Below are positions 33,246-42,745 of a stretch of DNA of 64,000 nucleotides, in pieces. Below the pieces are notes generated by a model, which was not told the DNA's origin, did not search any database, and saw only the letters and a program-made list of their open reading frames with translations. Both the position numbers and the translations under genes were made by a program. The DNA comes from Marsupella aquatica (taxonomy: Eukaryota > Marchantiophyta), in NCBI GenBank assembly GCA_973895155.1, contig OZ316896.1:21142001-21206000 (forward strand), read 5' to 3'. Within the stretch, counting starts at the first letter, position 1, and each line of letters begins with the position of its first letter.

Positions 33246-35534
33246 CATAGTGTTGTAGTGGAGGTGGCAAAGCGGCTCGAGTTTCAGCGGTATGCGCTCC
33301 ACATGATGGAGCGACAGGGAGGGATATCGATTGCCCAAGTAATTCAAGTAGAGAATTACCGGCCTAGGAAGTGGGCTTTGTTCTTTGTCAAGAAGTTCCA
33401 CAACCTTGGAGATGGAGCGACAAAGGAAGACCTTGTTCCTTGGGGGAAAGGCATACTTGGCCAGCCACATTGAAATCATCATGGAGTGGTACGTGCCCAT
33501 TTTGATCACCGAATGTTTCCCCGGTGCAATGAGCCTGAGCTCACCCCGGCCAGGTGGGTCATCTTGACTCAAGAGAGACAAGCCCAAGTGAACCAAAGGC
33601 TCAAAGTCTAGCAACCGTGGCCCCCATCCCCGCTCCGACCCCAAAGCCAACTGAGGGGGTTTTAGCTTCCTTGCCGGATACGGTGGTCATCGCGGCCTTG
33701 GATGCGTAGAACCAAGCCAGGGCAACCATCGCGGTCGGCCCCAAGCCGGAAGCCCTCATCACGGAGGAATCTCCAACATCCCCCATGCCAGCCCCAATAG
33801 AGCCCTCCTCCTCAACAGATCCATCTGATCCTGTTCTCATCACCCCAAAACTGGATTTTTCTACCCCCACTCCCACCTAGATAGAGGAAGGCCCTTGCCC
33901 AAACCCTAGCGGGCATGACCTGGTGAACACGTAATTCTTTGGTCTGGGTACATATTTAAATGGGTTGCTCAACGACTTCTCCATGGAAGCCAGTCAAGAT
34001 ATGGGGGTGTTTATGGCCCGTAAGGTGGCTTACTTCTTCAGCCAAGAACTGGTTGCAGCAATAAAGGCAGGGGATGCCCAGTCCAAAGCCGCAAGGAGGA
34101 TAGAGTAGTATCAGGGTAAGGCAACCCAACTTTTAAATGAAGCCTCAGCCTGAGAGGATAAGTTGCAACTTCTATGGCCCCAACATGTGACCGCCTTGGC
34201 CCACATCACCAAAGCTGAAGCCAAGACAACCTTGGCCACACAAGTTGGAGCCGGAAAGGATGCTGAGATCATGTGGCTTCGAATACAGATTGATAGCTTG
34301 AAGGGACAAGCTATCACTTGGTAGAAGGATGCAGAGGAGGTTAACGCTTAGGCCCAGAGAGCGGCGGAGGTTGAGTCCCTAATTAAGGCAGACATGGCAC
34401 AGTTTTTCCAAAAGCCACAAAGCAGGACCAACGTACTGGTGGTACATATGGTTGATGAGTGACGCCCAACAGTTGGAAGAGGCATACCAGGATGCCGCGG
34501 AGGAGATGAACACGACAAAAAGAGAGAATGAGTCTCTCTTGGATCAAGTCCAACTACTCAAGCAGGACATAGACCGTTTGAGGAGACAACGGGACGACCA
34601 TTCGGGTGGGTCTAGCAAATGTGCTAGACATTAGCAGTGGGGTAGGTTTAGAGTAGAGACAAAATTAGGCAATGAGGACGGCCGCTGGAGACAAACGGTG
34701 AAACTAGTTAGCTAGCGGCATTGTCTTATTTGACCAACCCCACTTAGCGCAGACTCTTAGGATAGGACACGCCATTTTGCGGTTTGACACTTAGGGGAAA
34801 CTTAGGATTGGATAGATTCAGCCTCATGGCTGTTCCTTGCCATGGCCCTTAGACAGTATTTAGTACCCCCGATAGAGGCAGGGGGATTTTAGGTTGAGAA
34901 TTGGGTATCCGCAGGATGTGCAGGGAATCTCGGCCTTTGTAAATAGAGAGCACCAAGGAATGGATGTATGACTAATCTCATCGGGCGAGTGCAGAGCCAG
35001 GCTCCGTTGTAGTGTACAGCTCGCTACTGTTGGGCCTGCTAATTCAGTAGAAGTTAAGTCAACCGTGTATATGTGTATGACGGATTCTGAAGTAGAGTCT
35101 TTTCCTCACCATTTCCTTTGTGTAAATCAAGAATATATGTTGTGAAGTCCAGTCGTAGTTGTCAATCTTGTATACGGGTAGAAAACGCTTGGCCAAATGC
35201 ATTATGTGAACTGTGCACGGGGTGCAATTGCGGATAGTGGTTGTGAGCCCGAGTTGGATACCCATATCATCGGATCCGGATCGGAGGCAGACAACACAAA
35301 GGCTTTAGTTAGAAGTCCTTAAGCTGGGGTCGACCAAGCTATCAACTTAAGGTATATTCTGGTGGCGGGACACAAAGTATACCTGTGGTACTTAAGTGTG
35401 TATGTATAGTTAGGCGCTCTTAGCGCTAGTTTATGGGTCCAGATAGAATAAGTACAAATTGCGCATCCCTCCTTGCCCGAACCCTCAATATTAACAAAGC
35501 TTATGCCAACCTAAGTCAAAATCCGTGTAAGGAC

Positions 35535-36912
35535 CCCTGGGCCCTTACTCCGTGTATATTAATGGAACCCGCCTGTGAACGCCCCTCCCCTCCAAACCCC
35601 TTCAGTACTATTTTTTGCCCTTTTAAAAAGCTCTTATTAGTATTAATAAATTACTTTTGGGTCATTAAGAAAGCCCTTTGGGCTAATATAATCTTCATCA
35701 AAATAACATTAAATATGCTCTTCAGGTGTTATAAAAAAAATCATGTCAAAGAGATTCTAAGTCAAACAGATTGGAATAAACATTTCACATTATCAAAAGC
35801 AAAAATAGGAACAACATATTCTTTATGTACACACTTCCTCGCAAGAAGGTAGGAGTCAAGGCATTTAAGAGTCAAACAAACGCATACAAGTATCCAATTT
35901 TAAGTTGTAAACATCCTACGCTGTCATCTATGAAAACTGTAAGTCCACATTGCACTTAAGTTTGTCCCATAGTTTGTTGAGCATATTCATCATTGTTTAC
36001 AAGAAAGTTATCCTTTGAGTCTAAAGCATTGGAAAACTTATTACATTTAAACCAATTCTTTGATCACTAGAAGTGATAAATATCCACCGAGGTACATAAG
36101 TGACTCTGGATTGAGACTCTCTCTATCACTTGGGGCATCATAGAATCCCCATCTAACGCAACACGCATTGAACAACGTTGTCAACTTGACCTCCTCCTTT
36201 GGGGACCCTACAAGGCCATATATATCCCTACATCGTTTGATATAGATCATCAAAGAGATCAACGGCAAACCATTTTGGTCATCCATAAATGGTAAACGAG
36301 ATCCCCTAAAGGCAAAATTGCCCCTATCCCCCAAAAATTCAAATGTGTTTGCACACCCCAAACCAAGGATGTAATGACACGTGGATGAATGAGTTATTGA
36401 CGTGTGGCGGCCCCATATGCTTTACCCTTCCATAAAACTACTGGAACCCTATTTTTAGATCACCTTGGTTCATTATAACATGGAACCTCGGGGGTTTCAT
36501 TTCCACAAAAATGGCATATCACGTGCGACGAAGGATAGGGTCATTTAATTGGTTCTAAGGGAAGACTTAAGAATTTTTGTAGAAGAACAATAGGGTTTTT
36601 TTAATTCAATTTTGAGACTTATAAGAATATTAGGGTCTTTTAAATCCAATTTTTAGAATATTCCAAGAATATTCCAACTTTATAGGGGTTAAATTTTTTA
36701 TTTTTTTCTTTCATTTTAGGGGGTCCGAGGCCTAAAAACGTCGCAGGCGATGGGGAGGTCCCCATATAGTGAGACCCCCGAGCATGGAACCCAATAAAAC
36801 GAAGGGTTGTTACATTATAAGCGATTATAACTATTATTCAAAAAAGGGATTTATAAACCCCTTGAGTTGTTCGCACGGGGGGTCCCATATTAGTTAAGCT
36901 AAGGGCCCAGGG
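35535..36912. mobile_element. M2c, 1.38-kb member of the M2 (hAT-like) family
   Basis: The ends CCCTGGGCCCTTA and TAAGGGCCCAGGG are perfect 13-bp inverted repeats. An exact 8-bp duplication GTAAGGAC flanks it (35527-35534 and 36913-36920). It lies just beyond the 3' end of A2. It contains the nested MITE M1d and a minus-strand open frame (36361-36047, 104 codons) of unknown nature. It shares its ends with the 200-bp M2a and M2b and is probably a longer internal-deletion derivative of the same lost autonomous element. No hAT transposase domain is visible. Confidence 0.9.
36487..36782 (+). mobile_element. MITE M1d nested in M2c (296 bp)
   Basis: Its ends, CTCGGGGGTTTCAT and GTGAGACCCCCGAG, are flanked by the exact 8-bp duplication CATGGAAC (36479-36486 and 36783-36790). 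It is over 85 percent similar by eye to M1b, so both are recent relative to M1a. Confidence 0.93.
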
Positions 36913-36920
36913 GTAAGGAC

Positions 36921-38289
36921 GGATCTTTTGGTGTGACAACTGTCCAAGGTTGGGCTTTGTTTCCAACCAACGTGCTATGCGTGGTTAAGGCATGGTTGAC
37001 CATAACTGTCTCAATAGCTGTTACGTTGTTGGTCACAATACCAGCTTACTATAGTAAGCAAGAACTTGTTCAATAAGAACTGCTACAAGATGAAACTTGG
37101 GACACAAAAATGTCAGAAGGGTCATAGTTTGAAAATTCTTATCAGGTAAAAATGTTCTGCTAGGGCTCCCATCAAGCATATACCTCAAAATAGGAATGCG
37201 CACAAAAAGTAAAAAACAAAAATCATGATGACCCAAGATTGAAAAAGGGTGAGTGCGCTTAGGGAATTTAGCTTCAACTTTGTCATGAAGCCTAGATGGA
37301 ATGACAAAGCTTGGATGGACTTAACTGCTCAGAACATTAACTCAAATGACATTGTTTAAAGTTTTGAGTGAAATGTGACCTATAAATGATTGGTGTCCTT
37401 ACCGTTTGCAGCAGGCCGGTTCCCATTACTACACCAATTAAACTGGTTATTCTTGGAAACTTGAGCACTTGACTATCTTGAACCTGAAAGACGTCAAGAC
37501 GTCATGCCATTACTCAAGATCACCATGCTATCTTGACTACTTTCTCCCCCAAGGTAGTTAAAGTGGTAAACTGTGATTCGTGCCTGGTTCCTTTTTGGGT
37601 GTCAAAGTCAACGACAACTTTATGCAGTCCATGGGGATGGGCAGAGACAATGTCTCAGTCCATCCAGGATTTTGTTTGCACTTTAGGCCATGATCACAAA
37701 TTTTTGATTATTAGCTTGTGCATTAAGTGTGGTATTCTCGATAGCAGTACAGAATGTATAGGTAAGTAAGTTTAATTATAAATCCAAATAGTTTTGACTA
37801 CTGTCTAGGATGTGGATAGTGGATAATACACTTGGGTGGAATCATGTGATCTTGATCATGTCAAATCTCTCCAATTCAATTATGGGTGATTGGCCTGATA
37901 GACAAGAAACCTAAAAAATGTACATGGTACCGAAGTAGAAACCAGTGATTGGTGATCCAAACCAATAGACTCACCAACCTTAGTAAAGAGATTGAACCAA
38001 TTAAATCAAACAACCTGATTGAAATCTTTCTAGCATAATAGCTTGAATGACGAGCTGTCTCTCGAGATCTGAATCTCATGAGCTTCCAGATTATGAGTAA
38101 CAACTATAGCGCCGTATGGGTACGATTAATGTCGCTCAGTCTGCACATGCAAACCACAGATGTAAAAGTATATTTGTAGTCTACTTGTCACGTCATCAGC
38201 CTTGGCCTTAACTCGGGCTTCAGCTTTAAACGAGCACATCCTTCGTAAATATGAGGGTTCGGGCAGGGAGGGAAGAACGTAATGCACCT
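36921..38289. other. Spacer with no recognisable gene
   Basis: I see only short chance frames and no element ends here. A possible M2-like remnant starts it (aaggacggatcttttggtg), but this is just the flank of M2c. Confidence 0.45.
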
Positions 38290-41200
38290 AATTCTCGTAA
38301 ACTAGCGCTAAGTACGCCTATTGTTAGATACGGACATCTCCTAGGTATGGTTTGTGTTCCGCCGCCGGAACGTACCTTAGTCGATAACAGGATCGACCCC
38401 GGCTTAAGGACTTCTAAGCCTTCGTGTTGTCCGCCTTCGATCCGGATTCATTGATACAGGTCCTCAACCCGTGCTCACAATCACATACCCGCAAGCTACA
38501 CCCCGTGCACGACTTGGGTAGTGCGTTCGGCCCGGCGTTGTCACCTATACACAAGATTCACACACACATACACGCGCACAAGCATACAATCTCGATTATA
38601 CATGAAGGAAATAATGGGAAAGGATTTTACTACATAGGGGATATATGCGTACACTTGGTTGACCCGACAGCTCCGGAATGAACAGGTTCAAGGCCGAGGG
38701 AGTACACTACAACGGAGCCCGGCTCTGCACTCGCCCGACGAGCTTAGTCCTACCCCCTCCCCTTGGTACTCTTTCACTCCCAGAGGTCAGGACTCCCCGC
38801 ACATACCACGGATGTCCAACTTTGAGACTAAAACCCCCCTGCCTCTACCGAGGGGTGCACTAAATACTAAGGGCCGAGGAGTGTCAGGCCAAAAAACGGC
38901 TGTGTCTTATTAGAAGATCCTAATCTACGCAGGCTGGACAGCATAGCAGTGCTGCTGTAACTAAGGCAGGTGCCTGTCCCAATAGCCTAACTTAGCTATT
39001 CCTAATCCTATTCTATTCCTACTCCGCCGCTAATGCCTGGCACACTTGCCAGAGCCGCCCGAGTGGGAGCGGCCATCTTGCTGCTTACGAAGTCTGTCGT
39101 TATCTGCCTTGAGGAGCTGGACCTGGTCCAGCAGAGATTCGTTCTCTCGCTTCGCCGCGTCTGTCTCCTCCGCTGCCTCCTGGCATGCCTCTTCCAGCTG
39201 CTGGGCGTCGCTCGTCAACTTGCCCGCCAGCTGGTCCTGCTTCTCGGCTTTGGTTTGGAGCCGCGCCACTTTGGCTTGTAGTGTGGCTATCTCCGCGGTG
39301 TCCCGCTGGGCCCGTTCTTCGGCCTGCTCCAGGTCTTTCTGCCAGATGACAGTATGATTCTTCTAACTGTCAATCTGGTTCCGGAGTCGTGCAATCTCGG
39401 CCTCGTTCCCAGCTTTGGCCTGCTCGGCTAGGGCGGTAAGGGCGTGCGCCTTTGCTAACAACTCATCGGCGGCTGCAACTTTGGGTCGTAGTTGCAGAAG
39501 CTCAGCCTCTTGAGCCGCAACTTCGTTCTTTAAGTATACGGACTCCACCCTGTACCGCTCTATCCTCTGAAAGGCCTCTGATTGGGCCCGACCTGCCTTT
39601 ACTGTGGCAACTAACTCTTGATTGAAGAAACAGGCTACTTTCCGGGCTATGAACTCCCCGGTATCCCGGGCAATTTGATGAGAGAAATCTCCCAGAAGCC
39701 TATTCAGAAATGTACCTGGTATGAAGAGTTCAGGGTGGTCCAGGTTGTGCCTGTCCGGAGTTGGGCACGGGCAGACGTCAACACACGCAGGGGCCAGGGC
39801 AGTGACATCCAGCCCTGGGGACGTAATGTTGGAAGGGGCTGGAGTGTCCTCCTACAACAATGTCCGGTTCTCCGGAATAGCCACCGGTGGGTCTTTGGGA
39901 GACCCGGGCTCGAGTAAGGCCTCCGTTGTACCGACTTCTGTACTTAGCCCGGCCTGTTGGATCGCATCTACGATTGCGATAACCGACCCATCCGGTACCT
40001 CCTCGGTTACGACTACAGCTACTTGTGGAGGTGGGGTGGGTGAAGCTTGCGTGTCCGCTGGACTTTGGGCCTCGGGCTGGGGCCGTCTCTCCAAGGCCGG
40101 GAAAACCCACCTAGCTGGGACCAGCTTTGTAACGTTGACACGGGGAAGGGTTCGTCGATCAAACCGAGCGTACCACTCAAGAATGATCTCGATGTGGCTA
40201 GTGAAATACGCCTTCCCGCCAATGTATAGCGTCTTCCTTTGCCACTCCATCTCTTCATGGAATTTCTTAGCGAAGTACGACGTCCACTTCCTAGGTCGAT
40301 AGTTCTCGACCTGGATAACCTAGGCGGCGGAAATCTCCCCCCGGGGTTCCATCATGTGGAGGGCGTACCTTTGGAACTCCAGTCGCTCAGCTATCTTGGG
40401 GATGAGGCAGGTCCTCATCACGAACCCGTTGTCTACTGCTCCCTCTGAGGGAAAACTCGAGGATTGGTACTTGGCTCCCTTGCCCCCGGGAGCCCGTGAT
40501 TCGACTCGATGGTCATCTTCGGGTAATCCGAAGATCATCTTGAGCCGTTCTTCCGTGAGGGACATATTCCTTCCCCGCAGTCGAGTATGTTGACGTGCGT
40601 CATCATAATTCTTGACAAATTCCGTCATGTCCTCCCCGTAGTACCTGCAAGTGTTCCAGGGGAGAGAGGCAAGGTGCTCGAATCCCTGAGTCTTCAGGTA
40701 CATTGCATGCTTGGGATGGAGGATGTTCTTATGCACGTTTTCCCCCATGCGGTGCATTGTCACCTTGGCCACGGCTACCGTGGCCAATGGTAACCCGGAT
40801 GCAGTGGCGGGTTCCTTCCTCTTCTTCCCCCGTGACTGGCTCGGGGAGGGTGACACCTCCCCATCCTCTTGATCGGGCATAGGTAGTGCTACCGCCGTTA
40901 GTATTGGGCCCGGGGCGGCCACGGTCACCATGTTGTCTGCTAGAGCCGCTCCTCGGGTCCGAGCATGGGGAGGGGACGATGTAGTGTCGGCCCCCTGAGT
41001 GTTTGCTCCTCTGGGCCGCCTGAGCAAGGGTGGGGTAGCCTCGTCGTCGTCGCTAAGGTCCATAGCGTTGATGACGGAGCGTACTTGTACTGCTGGCGGG
41101 GCAATCGGCGGTGGGGGTTGGCTAGGCTGAGGCTGAGACTGAGACTGAGATTGAGACTGAAGCTGAGCCTGAGCCTGAGTCTGAGTCTGCGCTGGTGCGG

Positions 41201-41370
41201 GTACGGGTATGAGGTCGACTGGGCCGGCGCCGGCGGTTGCAGGCCTAGTTCCCATGAAGCTCTACAGGTGCTGGTATTATAGCGGCCTAAGATACCCCTA
41301 ACGTGCGTGCTAAGCACGGTTTAGACCAAATTACTCATTACTCGCCGTACCGGCAGCGTCACACTACTCC
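38290..41370 (-). mobile_element. Element A3, internally deleted copy of the A family
   Basis: It starts (minus strand) near 41370 with the sequence matched in A1 at 2411-2490 and ends at about 38294 with agcgctagttta. Compared with A1 it lacks about 860 bp, including the TATA box and the N-terminal 160 codons. A possible replacement core promoter is ctataatacc near 41283. The remaining protein frame is the least damaged of the three. Confidence 0.8.
39030..41255 (-). pseudogene. A3 gag-like / plant-mobile-domain-like protein, nearly intact
   Basis: From the ATG at 41255 a frame runs 311 codons (N-terminal Q/P-rich region with repeated QAQ and QSQ, then the conserved domain to EPRGEISAA). 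It continues past a TAG at 40320-40322 through WYARFDRRTLPRVN and a coiled coil (VESVYLKNEVAAQEAELLQL) to a stop at 39030 after KCARH. Internal stops lie near 40320, 39850 and 39363, giving about 740 codons in all. The first stop is shared with A1. The coiled coil suggests self-assembly, as in gag proteins. No nucleic-acid-binding zinc knuckle is visible. Confidence 0.7.
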
Positions 41371-41389
41371 TGACCGTTGCTTGGAGGCT

Positions 41390-41739
41390 TTACTAAGGCT
41401 TGAATTGAGGAGGCTTTACTAAGGCTAAAGGAGGCTTGTAAGAAGAATAAGGAGCGATTTGATAAAACTCATCGTCTGAGGCCAATTCCAATCTAGAGTG
41501 GAGATTGGATGTTGATCTATGAAGGAGGACTTGAGCAACAACATTCTACCTTAAAGAAATTTGCATGTCGTTGGAGAGGACCGTTTGTGGTTGAAAAAGT
41601 CAATCCTAATGCAACCTACTTGGTTAGAGAACTGGATGGAGCAATTCATTGCACTTTAGTCGCTGTGTATCATGCCACCCGGCGAGCTGCTACAGACGAG
41701 CTCTCTCCCGTTGAATCGCTCTTTCCTCCCTCGGCGTAG
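41390..41739 (+). pseudogene. Ty3/gypsy integrase C-terminal remnant
   Basis: The plus strand reads KNKERFDKTHRLRPIPI, a stop, then SGDWMLIYEGGL, KKFACRWRGPFVVEKVN and NATYLVRELDGA. These match the C-terminal end of plant Ty3/gypsy polyproteins (GDWVLVYD, RWxGPYVV, TYxLRELDG). Only the last 110 codons remain. It lies tail-first against the 5' end of A3 and just before B, both on the other strand, an arrangement like that of Tat-lineage elements, which carry antisense frames after pol. Confidence 0.75.
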
Positions 41740-42745
41740 GTTCAGTCATTACCTACGCTTCCTTCCTAACTTCATATCTCACGGCTTAAGAAATGCCCCC
41801 TCTATCTAGCGCCAAAAATATGGTGCGTCCCTTGCCTCCCCAAACCCAAGAAACCCCCTTGCTCAAGCCGATTCCCGCAGGTTTCGTCCTTGGCGAGGCC
41901 GTTTCTGCGGCTTAGCGGCATGGGACGCTGCTAACTCTTCTATTAACATTTTACACACATATACTGGACAGATCCTTCATTGGGTCATGAGATACTTAGC
42001 CGGCCTATTCTAGTCCCTCCCTTGTATTCCTCTCTTGGTCTTCCATTAGGTATGTTTGGATTCCGCCACCGGAATGATCCCCAATTGGCTTGGTTAAGCC
42101 GCTAAGACCTCTCTCAGCTCGACACATCCAACTCTCACTCCCCTGCTTACTTCTATTCCTCTATTAGTTGATGTGGGCACTCTTCACACAAGTTAATGTG
42201 ACACACAAATAGCAAAATGACTCCTTCTGACTGAGTTATACCATGCACTTGCCATACAAACAGTACATCTCATACACAAGCTCTGCCAACTAAGCCGTGA
42301 GGCCAACTCTATTCAGTTCTTAAGTATGAGGAAACATGAATATACACAAGGGTCATTGTATAACTAACCGAGAGCTTCTCTTACTACTTGATCTCAGCCT
42401 TGCTGGTGCAACTAGAAACTTGCTAAAGAAGAGGCCCTGAACTCCCCGCAGCCCAGGTACTTATCCTGGTTGCGGATCCGCCTGATTCCTTGCAGCGTAA
42501 GCCTAATCTACCTACTGTAATCTACCTAACTGTAATCTACCTAACTGTAATCTACCTATGTACAGCGAGGCAGGAGCACAAGTGTCGTCCACACCCGTGG
42601 ATCCGAAATCTCACTAATCTAAGTGTCAGGGCCGTCTCTTGGTCCTGATTCTAAGTCTAAACTTGGAGATCAGTGCCCGCCCTGCCCACTCACGCCTCCT
42701 ACCTCCACGTCCGCCCTCCTTAAAAGGGACGATGCCCTTACACCG
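41740..42745. other. Noncoding tract between the integrase remnant and the B protein, including the 3' region of B
   Basis: No gene is seen. It contains the palindrome TTCCGCCACCGGAA at 42061-42074 in the same context (taggtatg upstream) as in A1 and A3. A small triplication of taatctaccta occurs near 42515-42555. It may be the 3' UTR of B or retroelement LTR sequence. Confidence 0.4.

Larger units (their letters stand above)
22366..33260. mobile_element. CACTA (En/Spm) element, 10.9 kb, carrying a SET-domain gene
   Basis: The left end CACTACTACA (22366) and right end TGTTGTAGTG (to 33260) are CACTA-type termini. They are flanked by the 3-bp duplication GAG (22363-22365 and 33261-33263), as this superfamily makes. 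Both flanks are A2 coding sequence; deleting the element rejoins them in frame (LEVAKRLEF, matching A1 PEVAERLEF). Subterminal arrays of TTGCGAA/TTCGCAA sit at both ends. Three genes are carried: TNP2-type transposase (27092-23721, -), SET-domain gene (28524-27325, -) and TnpA-like gene (30401-32482, +). The SET gene is not a usual CACTA passenger. Confidence 0.93.
8243..34634 (+). pseudogene. A2 gag-like protein, fragmented by insertions
   Basis: The ATG at 8243 aligns base for base with the A1 start (MSVTIMSS against MSHMILSS). The coding sequence is then interrupted by M1b (8312-8606), T1 (8802-21397) and the CACTA element (22366-33260). Coding blocks can be read at 8700-8796 (KALLRLPDKVFEIPD), 21402-22365 and 33261-34634, ending with KCARH and a stop as in A3. 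The third block contains the HPKHACYLKTQGLEHL and GLPQGKDRVESRAP regions; the fourth contains RLEFQRYALHMM and the coiled coil. Several stops also lie within the blocks (for example at 34322, where A3 has CAG). It is dead as a gene but valuable for dating the insertions. Confidence 0.7.
7840..35440 (+). mobile_element. Element A2, split into four pieces by three nested insertions
   Basis: The pieces are about 7840-8311, 8607-8801, 21398-22365 and 33261-35440. They align in order and orientation with A1 (promoter and start, then the LRLPD-x-V-F-x-IP region, the QRHHFD to NGF-x-MRTC region, and the LEFQRYALHMM region to the 3' end). Together they come to about 3.8 kb, the size of A1. The breaks coincide with MITE M1b, element T1 and the CACTA element. 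Two of the three junctions have exact or near-exact target duplications. The left edge is approximate; the right edge ends in agcgctagttta as in A1. Confidence 0.8.
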
